From: Flavobacterium sp. HSC-32F16
GTDB lineage: Bacteria > Bacteroidota > Bacteroidia > Flavobacteriales > Flavobacteriaceae
DNA: 64,000 nt
Direction: 5' to 3'
Assembly: GCF_024171645.1 (NCBI RefSeq)
Contig: NZ_JALKAC010000008.1
Span: 212,363-276,362 of the forward strand
Below, piece by piece: positions 1-8,382 of this stretch. Each line of letters begins with the position of its first letter. Position 1 is the stretch's first letter. Both the position numbers and the translations under genes were made by a program. The notes under the pieces were generated by a model that was not told the origin of the DNA, searched no databases, and saw nothing but the letters and a program-made list of their open reading frames with translations.

Positions 1-1
1 C

Positions 2-2287
2 GTTCACTATACACACTATGGTCGTTTATGTCCGATTGAAACTCCAGAGGGACCAAACATTGGTTTGATTTCATCTCTTGGTGTTTATGCAAAAGTAAAC
101 GGAATGGGATTCATCGAAACTCCATACCGTAAAGTAACTAATGGTGTAGTTGATTTAGAAAGTACTCCAATTTACTTAAGTGCTGAAGAAGAAGAAGGTA
201 AAATGATTGCTCAGGCAAACATTGAAATGGATGAAACTGGTAAAATTACAGCTAGCAATGTTATTGCTCGTGAGGAAGGTGACTTCCCGGTTGTTGAACC
301 ATCAGTAGTTCATTATACAGACGTTGCACCTAACCAGATCGCTTCGATTTCTGCGTCATTGATTCCTTTCTTGGAGCATGATGATGCGAACCGTGCGTTG
401 ATGGGATCTAACATGATGCGTCAGGCGGTTCCTTTGATCCGTCCAGAAGCACCAATCGTTGGTACAGGTTTAGAGCGTCAGGTGGCTTCAGATTCAAGAG
501 TATTAATCAATGCTGAAGGGCATGGAACTGTTGAATATGTTGATGCAAATATCATTACTATTAAATACGATCGTACAGAAGACGAGAGAATGGTTAGTTT
601 TGATGCTGATGAGAAAACATACAACCTTATTAAATTTAGAAAAACCAATCAAGGTACAAGTATTAACTTGAAACCAATCGTAAGAAAAGGTGACAGAGTT
701 ATTCCTGGACAAGTATTGTCAGAAGGATATGCTACTCAAAATGGAGAATTAGCTTTAGGTAGAAACTTAAAAGTTGCGTTCATGCCATGGAAAGGGTATA
801 ACTTCGAGGATGCGATTGTAATTTCTGAAAAAGTAGTTCGTGATGATATTTTTACATCTATCCACGTTGATGATTATTCATTAGAGGTTAGAGATACTAA
901 GTTAGGAAATGAAGAGTTAACAAACGATATTCCTAACGTTTCTGAAGAAGCTACTAAAGATTTAGATGAAAACGGTATGATCAGAATTGGAGCAGAGGTT
1001 AAACCTGGCGACATTTTGATCGGAAAAATTACACCAAAAGGAGAATCAGATCCTACTCCAGAGGAGAAATTGCTTCGTGCAATCTTCGGGGATAAAGCAG
1101 GTGATGTAAAAGATGCTTCATTAAAAGCTTCTCCATCTTTACATGGTGTAGTTCTTGATAAAAAATTATTTGCAAGAGCCGTAAAAGATAAACGTAAACG
1201 TACTCAGGATAAAGATGCTTTAGGCGCTTTAGAAATGGAATTCGAAACTAAATTTGTTGAATTAAAAGACAGATTAGTTGAGAAATTATTCTTGATCGTT
1301 AACGGAAAAACATCTCAAGGTGTAATGAATGATTTGGGTGAAGAAGTTTTACCAAAAGGTAAAAAATATACTCAAAAAATGCTTTACGCAGTAGAAGATT
1401 TTGCTCACTTAAGCAAAGGTCAATGGGTTGCTGATGACGCTACAAATAAAATGGTTAATGATTTAATTCATAACTATAAAATTAAGCTGAATGACTTACA
1501 AGGATCTTTAAGAAGAGAAAAATTCACTATTACAGTTGGGGATGAATTACCATCTGGAATCTTGAAATTAGCGAAAATTTATATCGCTAAAAAACGTAAA
1601 TTGAAAGTGGGGGATAAAATGGCAGGACGTCACGGTAACAAAGGTATTGTTGCAAGAATCGTTCGTCATGAAGATATGCCTTTCTTAGAAGATGGAACAC
1701 CGGTAGATATCGTATTGAATCCACTTGGGGTACCTTCACGTATGAACATTGGTCAGATTTATGAAACTGTTCTTGGATGGGCTGGTATGAACTTGGGTAG
1801 AAAATTTGCTACTCCAATTTTTGACGGTGCTTCTCTTGACGAAATCAATGCTTTGACTGATGAAGCTAACGTACCACGTTTCGGACATACTTATCTTTAT
1901 GATGGTGGAACTGGAGAGCGTTTTGCACAAAAAGCAACGGTGGGTGTAATTTACATGCTTAAATTAGGACACATGGTTGATGATAAGATGCACGCACGTT
2001 CTATCGGACCATACTCATTGATTACGCAGCAACCACTTGGAGGTAAGGCTCAATTTGGAGGTCAGCGTTTTGGAGAGATGGAGGTTTGGGCACTTGAGGC
2101 TTATGGAGCTTCTAGTACACTACGTGAAATCTTAACTGTTAAGTCTGATGACGTTATTGGTAGAGCTAAAACTTACGAGGCTATCGTTAAGGGTGAAACT
2201 ATGCCAGAACCAGGTTTACCAGAATCATTCAATGTATTAATGCACGAATTGAAAGGTCTAGGTTTAGATCTTCGTTTGGAAGAATAA
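2..2287 (+). CDS. rpoB: RNA polymerase subunit beta, 3' part (5' end outside window)
   Basis: Catalytic beta subunit of RNA polymerase. The frame is open from base 2, so the gene enters from the left; the first visible residues include CPIETPEGPNIGLISSLG, the conserved block that forms rifampicin cluster II in E. coli (around 560-576). The remaining ~760 residues carry the KRKLKVGDKMAGRHGNKG block and the C-terminal RFGEMEVWALEAYGA clamp region, which contacts beta'. An apparent TTG start at 65 is internal, not a real start. rpoC follows 280 bp downstream on the same strand, the usual rpoBC order. Identification is certain; only the N-terminal part is missing. Confidence 0.98.
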   Translation, partial: VHYTHYGRLCPIETPEGPNIGLISSLGVYAKVNGMGFIETPYRKVTNGVVDLESTPIYLSAEEEEGKMIAQANIEMDETGKITASNVIAREEGDFPVVEPSVVHYTDVAPNQIASISASLIPFLEHDDANRALMGSNMMRQAVPLIRPEAPIVGTGLERQVASDSRVLINAEGHGTVEYVDANIITIKYDRTEDERMVSFDADEKTYNLIKFRKTNQGTSINLKPIVRKGDRVIPGQVLSEGYATQNGELALGRNLKVAFMPWKGYNFEDAIVISEKVVRDDIFTSIHVDDYSLEVRDTKLGNEELTNDIPNVSEEATKDLDENGMIRIGAEVKPGDILIGKITPKGESDPTPEEKLLRAIFGDKAGDVKDASLKASPSLHGVVLDKKLFARAVKDKRKRTQDKDALGALEMEFETKFVELKDRLVEKLFLIVNGKTSQGVMNDLGEEVLPKGKKYTQKMLYAVEDFAHLSKGQWVADDATNKMVNDLIHNYKIKLNDLQGSLRREKFTITVGDELPSGILKLAKIYIAKKRKLKVGDKMAGRHGNKGIVARIVRHEDMPFLEDGTPVDIVLNPLGVPSRMNIGQIYETVLGWAGMNLGRKFATPIFDGASLDEINALTDEANVPRFGHTYLYDGGTGERFAQKATVGVIYMLKLGHMVDDKMHARSIGPYSLITQQPLGGKAQFGGQRFGEMEVWALEAYGASSTLREILTVKSDDVIGRAKTYEAIVKGETMPEPGLPESFNVLMHELKGLGLDLRLEE

Positions 2288-2305
2288 ATAAAAGTTTCTA
2301 GTTAT

Positions 2306-2342
2306 AGTCTCAGTATTCAGTCCCGCACTGAAAACTGAGACT
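2306..2342 (+). other. Long hairpin in the rpoB-rpoC spacer
   Basis: A near-perfect stem: AGTCTCAGT (2306-2314) pairs with ACTGAGACT (2334-2342), and inside it TTCAGT (2316-2321) pairs with ACTGAA (2327-2332) around a CCCGC loop; one A/A mismatch separates the two helices. Only four T follow, so it is a poor intrinsic terminator. It may be a partial attenuator or RNA-processing site between rpoB and rpoC. A smaller stem, ACTCTTT/AAAGAGT, lies at 2493-2512. Function is inferred from structure only. Confidence 0.5.
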
Positions 2343-2567
2343 TTTGACTGAAACAAATGTTAGAAGTTTTTAAAGATTTATACCCGTAAACCGTTCCGAT
2401 TTTTTATAATAATGTAAGCCATTTTATAATTAGCACTTCAAATTTAATTTTGAGGTTTAGAGAAGTAACCCGAGGTAGTAGCTGAATGATTAACTCTTTG
2501 TTTTTAAAGAGTAGATTATAAATCTAAATTCAATTTTTTAATTGCAAATAAATCAATAGTAAAAACT

Positions 2568-5500
2568 ATGATGAATAACAGAAACAATAATAAAGATAAA
2601 AATCCAGTTAAAAGATTTAATAAAATCTCTATTGGATTGGCTTCACCAGAATCTATCCTTAAAGAATCAAGAGGAGAGGTTTTAAAGCCTGAAACAATTA
2701 ACTATAGAACTCACAAACCTGAGCGTGACGGACTTTTCTGCGAAAGAATCTTCGGACCAGTAAAAGATTTCGAATGTGCTTGTGGTAAGTATAAAAGAAT
2801 TCGTTACAAAGGTATCATCTGTGACCGTTGTGGTGTTGAAGTTACTGAGAAAAAAGTACGTCGTGACAGAGTAGGACACATCAACCTTGTTGTGCCAATT
2901 GCTCATATCTGGTACTTCCGTTCTCTTCCAAACAAAATTGGTTATATCCTTGGTCTTCCATCTAAAAAATTAGATATGATCATTTACTACGAAAGATACG
3001 TAGTAATTCAGGCTGGTATTGCTAAAAATGCAGATGGAGAATCTTTACAAAGACTAGATTTCTTAACTGAAGAAGAATATTTGAATATTTTAGATACTCT
3101 TCCACAAGAAAATCAATATTTAGATGATATGGATCCTAATAAATTTGTTGCCAAAATGGGAGCAGAATGTATTATGGATTTATTAGCTCGTATCGACTTA
3201 GATGAATTGTCTTACCAATTGAGACATAGTGCTAACAACGAAACATCTAAACAACGTAAAACTGAAGCTTTAAAAAGATTACAAGTTGTTGAGTCTTTCC
3301 GTGAGTCTAACTTAAACCGCGAAAACCGTCCTGAATGGATGATTATGAAAGTGGTTCCAGTTATCCCGCCAGAATTACGTCCGCTTGTGCCGCTTGATGG
3401 AGGTCGTTTTGCAACTTCAGATTTAAATGACTTATATCGTCGTGTAATCATCCGTAACAACCGTTTGAAAAGATTAATGGAGATTAAAGCTCCAGAAGTT
3501 ATCTTAAGAAACGAGAAACGTATGTTGCAAGAATCTGTTGATTCATTATTTGATAACACTCGAAAAGCTTCTGCTGTTAAAACAGAATCTAACAGACCAT
3601 TAAAATCATTATCTGATTCCTTAAAAGGTAAGCAAGGACGTTTCCGTCAAAACTTACTTGGAAAACGTGTGGATTATTCTGCTCGTTCGGTAATTGTTGT
3701 TGGTCCTGAGTTAAAATTATTCGAATGTGGATTGCCAAAAGATATGGCATCTGAGTTATACAAACCTTTTGTTATCCGTAAATTGATTGAAAGAGGTATT
3801 GTAAAAACAGTAAAATCTGCTAAGAAGATCATAGACAAAAAAGAGCCTGTAGTTTGGGATATCCTTGAAAATGTAATTAAAGGTCACCCAGTATTACTTA
3901 ACCGTGCTCCTACGTTACACAGGCTTGGTATTCAGGCTTTCCAGCCAAAATTAATTGAAGGAAAAGCGATCCAATTGCACCCATTAGTATGTACGGCTTT
4001 CAACGCCGATTTTGATGGGGATCAGATGGCAGTTCACTTACCATTAGGACCAGAGGCTATTTTAGAGGCACAATTATTAATGTTGGCTTCTCACAATATT
4101 CTTAACCCTGCAAATGGTGCTCCAATTACTGTACCTTCTCAGGATATGGTCTTGGGTCTATATTATATGACCAAAGAACGTATCTCTACACCAGAACACA
4201 TAATTTTAGGTCAAGACTTAACTTTCTATTCTGCTGAAGAAGTAAATATTGCATTAAACGAAGGAAGATTAGAATTGAATGCTCGTGTGAAAATTAGAGC
4301 AAAAGATTTTAATGACGCTGGAGAATTAGTGTACAAAATTATTCAAACAACTGCAGGACGTGTATTATTTAACGAAGTAGTACCTGAAGCAGCTGGATAT
4401 ATCAATGACGTATTGACTAAGAAAAACCTTAGAGATATTATCGGACACATTTTGAGTGTGACTGATGTACCTACAACTGCGGCTTTCTTGGATAATATGA
4501 AAGATATGGGTTATAAATTTGCATTTAGAGGAGGTTTATCATTCTCTTTAGGTGATATTAGAATCCCAGAACAAAAAACGAAGTTAATTGCAGATGCCAG
4601 AGAGCAAGTTGAAGGTATCTCAACTAACTATAACATGGGTCTTATTACAAATAACGAGCGTTACAACCAAGTTATTGACGTTTGGACTTCAGCAAATGCT
4701 CAGTTAACAGAATTGGCAATGAAAAATATTAGAGAAGACCAACAAGGTTTCAACTCTGTATATATGATGCTTGATTCTGGGGCGAGGGGTTCTAAGGAAC
4801 AGATTCGTCAGTTAACTGGTATGCGTGGTTTGATGGCGAAGCCTAAAAAATCTACTGCTGGTGGTGGTGAGATTATTGAAAACCCGATTCTTTCTAACTT
4901 TAAGGAAGGTCTGTCGATCCTTGAGTATTTCATTTCTACTCACGGTGCTCGTAAAGGTCTTGCGGATACGGCTCTTAAAACAGCCGATGCTGGTTACTTG
5001 ACAAGAAGGCTTCATGACGTTTCTCAAGATGTTATTGTTAACATTGAAGATTGTGGAACTTTAAGAGGTGTTGAAGTTGCTGCATTGAAGAAAAATGAGG
5101 AAATCGTTGAGTCGTTAGGAGAAAGAATTTTAGGACGTGTTGCATTGCAAGATGTTATAAATCCACTTACTAATGAAGTAATAGTTCAATCTGGCCAGCA
5201 AATTACTGAAGCAATTATGAGAACTATAGAAGCTTCTCCAATTGAAAAAGTAGAGGTTAGATCTCCATTAACTTGTGAGGCTTTAAAAGGTATTTGTGCT
5301 AAATGTTACGGTAGAAACTTAGCTACTGGAAAAATGACACAAAGAGGTGAAGCTGTCGGAGTTATTGCTGCTCAGTCTATTGGAGAGCCAGGTACACAGT
5401 TAACACTTCGTACGTTCCACGTTGGAGGGGTTGCTGGAGGTATTTCTGAAGAATCAAGTATCATTACAAGATTCAACGGTAGACTTGAAATTGAAGATTT

Positions 5501-6878
5501 AAAAACTGTTAAAGGTGAAGACAGCGAAGGTAATGCGGTAGATATCGTAGTATCACGTTCAACTGAATTAAAATTAGTTGACGAAAAAACTGGAATCGTC
5601 TTAAATACACATAACATTCCTTACGGTTCTAGTATCTTTGTTAAAGATGGAGAAACTGTAGCTAAAGGAAGTGTAATCTGTAAATGGGATCCATATAATG
5701 GTGTAATTGTTTCTGAGTTTACAGGTAAGATCGCTTACGAAGATTTAGAGCAAGGACAATCATTCATGGTTGAGATCGATGAGCAGACTGGTTTCCAGGA
5801 AAAAGTAATTTCTGAGGCTAGAAACAAAAAGTTAATCCCGACTTTATTAGTTTATGGTAAAGAAGGTGAATTAATTCGTTCTTACAACTTACCAGTAGGT
5901 GCACACTTAATGGTTGAAAATGGTGAGAAAATTAAAGCCGGTAAAGTATTAGTAAAAATCCCTCGTCGTTCTTCTAAAGCAGGCGATATTACGGGAGGAT
6001 TACCAAGAATTACTGAGTTGCTTGAGGCTCGTAACCCTTCAAATCCAGCAGTTGTATCTGAAATTGATGGTGTTGTTTCTTTTGGAAAAATCAAAAGAGG
6101 TAACCGTGAGATCGTTATCGAATCTAAATTTGGTGAAATTAAAAAGTATTTAGTTAAGCTTTCAAGCCAAATCTTAGTACAAGAAAATGACTTCGTAAGA
6201 GCGGGAGTGCCATTGTCTGATGGTGCAATTACACCAGATGATATCTTAAGAATTCAAGGACCGGCTGCTGTTCAACAGTACTTGGTAAATGAAATTCAAG
6301 AGGTTTACCGTTTACAAGGGGTAAAAATTAATGACAAGCACTTTGAGGTAGTAATTCGTCAAATGATGCGTAAAGTAAGAGTTGAAGATCCAGGAGATAC
6401 TTTATTCCTAGAGGACCAATTGATTCACACGAAAGACTTTATCCTTCAAAATGATAAATTATATGGTATGAAAGTGGTAGAGGATGCTGGAGATTCTTCA
6501 GTATTGAAACCAGGTCAGATCATTTCTCCTCGTGAGCTTCGTGATGAGAATTCATTATTGAAACGTACAGATAAAAATCTTGTTGTAGCAAGAGACGTAA
6601 TTACTGCAACTGCAACACCAGTTTTACAAGGTATTACAAGAGCTTCGTTACAAACTAAATCATTCATTTCTGCGGCTTCATTCCAGGAGACAACGAAAGT
6701 ACTTAACGAAGCTGCAGTAGCTGGTAAAGTAGATGATTTAGAAGGATTAAAAGAAAATGTAATTGTTGGACACAGAATTCCTGCTGGAACTGGTATGAGA
6801 GAATATGATAACACTATCGTAGGATCTAAAGACGATTACAACGAAATGATGGCTAATAAAGAAGAATACATTTATTAA
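2568..6878 (+). CDS. rpoC: RNA polymerase subunit beta prime
   Basis: Beta' subunit of RNA polymerase, 1436 aa, full length for Bacteroidota. The N-terminal zinc site is visible as C70, C72, C85 and C88. The active-site loop NADFDGDQM lies at residues 479-487 and supplies the three Asp that hold the catalytic magnesium. The second zinc site is C829, C903, C910 and C913, followed by the bridge-helix/trigger-loop region (QSIGEPGTQLTLRTFHVGG). The start is an ATGATG pair at 2568 after an A-rich stretch without a clear Shine-Dalgarno, normal for this phylum. A DUF3467 gene follows after 11 bp, so it is probably co-transcribed. Confidence 0.98.
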   Translation: MMNNRNNNKDKNPVKRFNKISIGLASPESILKESRGEVLKPETINYRTHKPERDGLFCERIFGPVKDFECACGKYKRIRYKGIICDRCGVEVTEKKVRRDRVGHINLVVPIAHIWYFRSLPNKIGYILGLPSKKLDMIIYYERYVVIQAGIAKNADGESLQRLDFLTEEEYLNILDTLPQENQYLDDMDPNKFVAKMGAECIMDLLARIDLDELSYQLRHSANNETSKQRKTEALKRLQVVESFRESNLNRENRPEWMIMKVVPVIPPELRPLVPLDGGRFATSDLNDLYRRVIIRNNRLKRLMEIKAPEVILRNEKRMLQESVDSLFDNTRKASAVKTESNRPLKSLSDSLKGKQGRFRQNLLGKRVDYSARSVIVVGPELKLFECGLPKDMASELYKPFVIRKLIERGIVKTVKSAKKIIDKKEPVVWDILENVIKGHPVLLNRAPTLHRLGIQAFQPKLIEGKAIQLHPLVCTAFNADFDGDQMAVHLPLGPEAILEAQLLMLASHNILNPANGAPITVPSQDMVLGLYYMTKERISTPEHIILGQDLTFYSAEEVNIALNEGRLELNARVKIRAKDFNDAGELVYKIIQTTAGRVLFNEVVPEAAGYINDVLTKKNLRDIIGHILSVTDVPTTAAFLDNMKDMGYKFAFRGGLSFSLGDIRIPEQKTKLIADAREQVEGISTNYNMGLITNNERYNQVIDVWTSANAQLTELAMKNIREDQQGFNSVYMMLDSGARGSKEQIRQLTGMRGLMAKPKKSTAGGGEIIENPILSNFKEGLSILEYFISTHGARKGLADTALKTADAGYLTRRLHDVSQDVIVNIEDCGTLRGVEVAALKKNEEIVESLGERILGRVALQDVINPLTNEVIVQSGQQITEAIMRTIEASPIEKVEVRSPLTCEALKGICAKCYGRNLATGKMTQRGEAVGVIAAQSIGEPGTQLTLRTFHVGGVAGGISEESSIITRFNGRLEIEDLKTVKGEDSEGNAVDIVVSRSTELKLVDEKTGIVLNTHNIPYGSSIFVKDGETVAKGSVICKWDPYNGVIVSEFTGKIAYEDLEQGQSFMVEIDEQTGFQEKVISEARNKKLIPTLLVYGKEGELIRSYNLPVGAHLMVENGEKIKAGKVLVKIPRRSSKAGDITGGLPRITELLEARNPSNPAVVSEIDGVVSFGKIKRGNREIVIESKFGEIKKYLVKLSSQILVQENDFVRAGVPLSDGAITPDDILRIQGPAAVQQYLVNEIQEVYRLQGVKINDKHFEVVIRQMMRKVRVEDPGDTLFLEDQLIHTKDFILQNDKLYGMKVVEDAGDSSVLKPGQIISPRELRDENSLLKRTDKNLVVARDVITATATPVLQGITRASLQTKSFISAASFQETTKVLNEAAVAGKVDDLEGLKENVIVGHRIPAGTGMREYDNTIVGSKDDYNEMMANKEEYIY

Positions 6879-6889
6879 TTAGGGAAACT

Positions 6890-7201
6890 ATGAGTAATCC
6901 GAAACAACAACAAGAGCAAATTAATATTGAGTTAGACGAAACTATTGCAGAAGGAATTTATTCTAATCTGGCAATTATTAATCATTCATCTTCAGAGTTT
7001 GTTTTAGATTTTGTGAGCATTATGCCAGGTATTCCTAAAGCCAAGGTAAAGTCAAGAATTGTCTTGACACCACAACATGCTAAAAGATTATTACGAGCAA
7101 TTGGTGAAAATATCCATCGATTTGAAGCCGCTCATGGCGAAATCAAAGAGACAGAGCAAGCGCCAATACCGCTTAATTTTGGTCCGGCAGGACAAGCATA
7201 A
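6890..7201 (+). CDS. DUF3467 domain protein, co-transcribed with rpoC
   Basis: A 103-aa soluble protein of the DUF3467 family (function unknown). The sequence shows the family pattern: an acidic, Gln-rich N terminus, then YSNLAIINHSSSEFVLDFV and a predicted strand/helix ending in RIVLTPQHAKRLLRAI. There is no signal peptide or membrane segment. It starts 11 bp after the rpoC stop and is followed at once by a strong terminator, so it is the last gene of the rpoB-rpoC-DUF3467 transcript. Conservation of this linkage in Bacteroidota suggests a transcription-linked role, but that is inference; no function is established. Confidence 0.9.
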   Translation: MSNPKQQQEQINIELDETIAEGIYSNLAIINHSSSEFVLDFVSIMPGIPKAKVKSRIVLTPQHAKRLLRAIGENIHRFEAAHGEIKETEQAPIPLNFGPAGQA

Positions 7202-7208
7202 TTTTCAA

Positions 7209-7239
7209 AAGCCCCATTAAAAATGGGGCTTTTTTTTTT
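7209..7239 (+). terminator. Intrinsic terminator of the rpoBC operon
   Basis: AAGCCCCAT (7209-7217) pairs perfectly with ATGGGGCTT (7223-7231) around TAAAA, followed by an uninterrupted T run. It lies 7 bp after the DUF3467 stop. Confidence 0.93.
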
Positions 7240-7400
7240 GATATCCTATTTAGAATTAAATGTCGTTTGTCTGATTTAATTTACTTTAGTCGACAAAATT
7301 TCTTTTTAAAGTTCTATTATTCTAAATTGGCAGTTCCTATGATAGATTAATTTTTGAAATATAATGACTTAGTAAGGTTGATTTAATTCAAAGTTTAAGA

Positions 7401-7431
7401 AAGCACTAATGTAATTAGTGCTTTTTTTTTG
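7401..7431 (+). terminator. Second intrinsic terminator, possible small-RNA end
   Basis: AAGCACTAAT (7401-7410) pairs with ATTAGTGCTT (7414-7423) around GTA, followed by eight more T. It sits 160 bp after the rpoBC terminator with no gene between, so it either backs up the first terminator or ends a short separate transcript (see findings). Confidence 0.8.
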
Positions 7432-7558
7432 TCTGAAAATGAGTTGATTGAGTTTTTATTTGAAAAATATTTCATTTCTTCCCAACCTTTTTATGAAAAA
7501 TGTACTCTATATAAGTAAGAACCCCTTTTGAAGGTTTTTAACCTAAATAAAGTATTAT

Positions 7559-8296
7559 ATGAAAAAGAAATTCACTCTAGAAATAGCAAGTCCCTGTTCT
7601 GAAAACTTTGATAAAATGATTCCTAACGCAAGCGGTTCATTTTGCAATTCCTGTATGAAAAATGTAATTGATTTAAGCAAGAAAACCAATTCAGAAGTTG
7701 CTAGATTTATTGCTGAGAATAAAGATAAGTCTATTTGTGCGAGGTTAAAAACAACTCAGATGGAAGAACAGTTCGAATACAACGAAATTTCTAAGATTAA
7801 TACTTTAAAATATGCGGCAGTTGCGGCATCAGTTTTACTTGTATCTAATCTTTCAGCACAAGAAAAACAACCTGTAAAAACAGAAATAAACTGCCCAAAA
7901 CCTAATGTTTATAAGCTAGGTAAAGTGGCTTATAACCAAACTGTAAACAAAGAAGTATCCATAACGATTAAAGGAAAGTTATTAGAAGCAAAAACAAATA
8001 AACCTTTTAACAGCAAAATATATCCTAACTTAATGCTTTCCGTTGATGGCTCACAAAACCCTGTAAAAGTAAACCCTAAAACAGGGGAGTTTTCTATAGA
8101 AGCGAAAATTTTAAAATACAGTAAAACTTTAATGGTTACAATTACTGGAAATGATTATTATTTATCAAAAGAAGTATATGTTGATGCTAATTCGGCTAAG
8201 AATAATGTTTTGACACAAAATATAATCGTTGGAGCAGACGAACTCACTAAAATCTATATTGCCGGCGGATTGGGAATTAATTATACCGGTCAATAA
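7559..8296 (+). CDS. Hypothetical protein with Cys-containing N-terminal domain and one membrane segment
   Basis: A 245-aa protein of unknown function. The N-terminal ~65 residues have a distinctive pattern: SPCSENFDKM, then FCNSCMKNVIDLS and ICARLK, with Cys at about 13, 29, 32 and 60; the CxxC could bind a metal or form a disulfide. A hydrophobic segment (YAAVAASVLLVSNLSA, ~residues 82-97) ends in a signal-peptide-like LSAQE, so the rest is probably across the inner membrane. The C-terminal ~130 residues look beta-rich (VSITIKGKLLEAKTNKPF), resembling carboxypeptidase-regulatory-like folds. Similar N-terminal domains recur in Flavobacteriia hypotheticals. It stands alone, convergent with prfC. 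Confidence 0.75.
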   Translation: MKKKFTLEIASPCSENFDKMIPNASGSFCNSCMKNVIDLSKKTNSEVARFIAENKDKSICARLKTTQMEEQFEYNEISKINTLKYAAVAASVLLVSNLSAQEKQPVKTEINCPKPNVYKLGKVAYNQTVNKEVSITIKGKLLEAKTNKPFNSKIYPNLMLSVDGSQNPVKVNPKTGEFSIEAKILKYSKTLMVTITGNDYYLSKEVYVDANSAKNNVLTQNIIVGADELTKIYIAGGLGINYTGQ

Positions 8297-8325
8297 TTCA
8301 AATTTACATTTTGGGGAATGTAAAT

Positions 8326-8361
8326 AAAAAAGGCTGTCTAAATAAAATTGACAGCCTTTTT
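8326..8361. terminator. Bidirectional terminator between convergent genes
   Basis: AAAAAGGCTGTC (from 8327) pairs with GACAGCCTTTTT (8350-8361). There is an A run on the left and a T run on the right, so it can serve both the hypothetical gene on plus and prfC on minus. Confidence 0.88.
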
Positions 8362-8382
8362 GCTTTTTATCTGAAAAGAATA

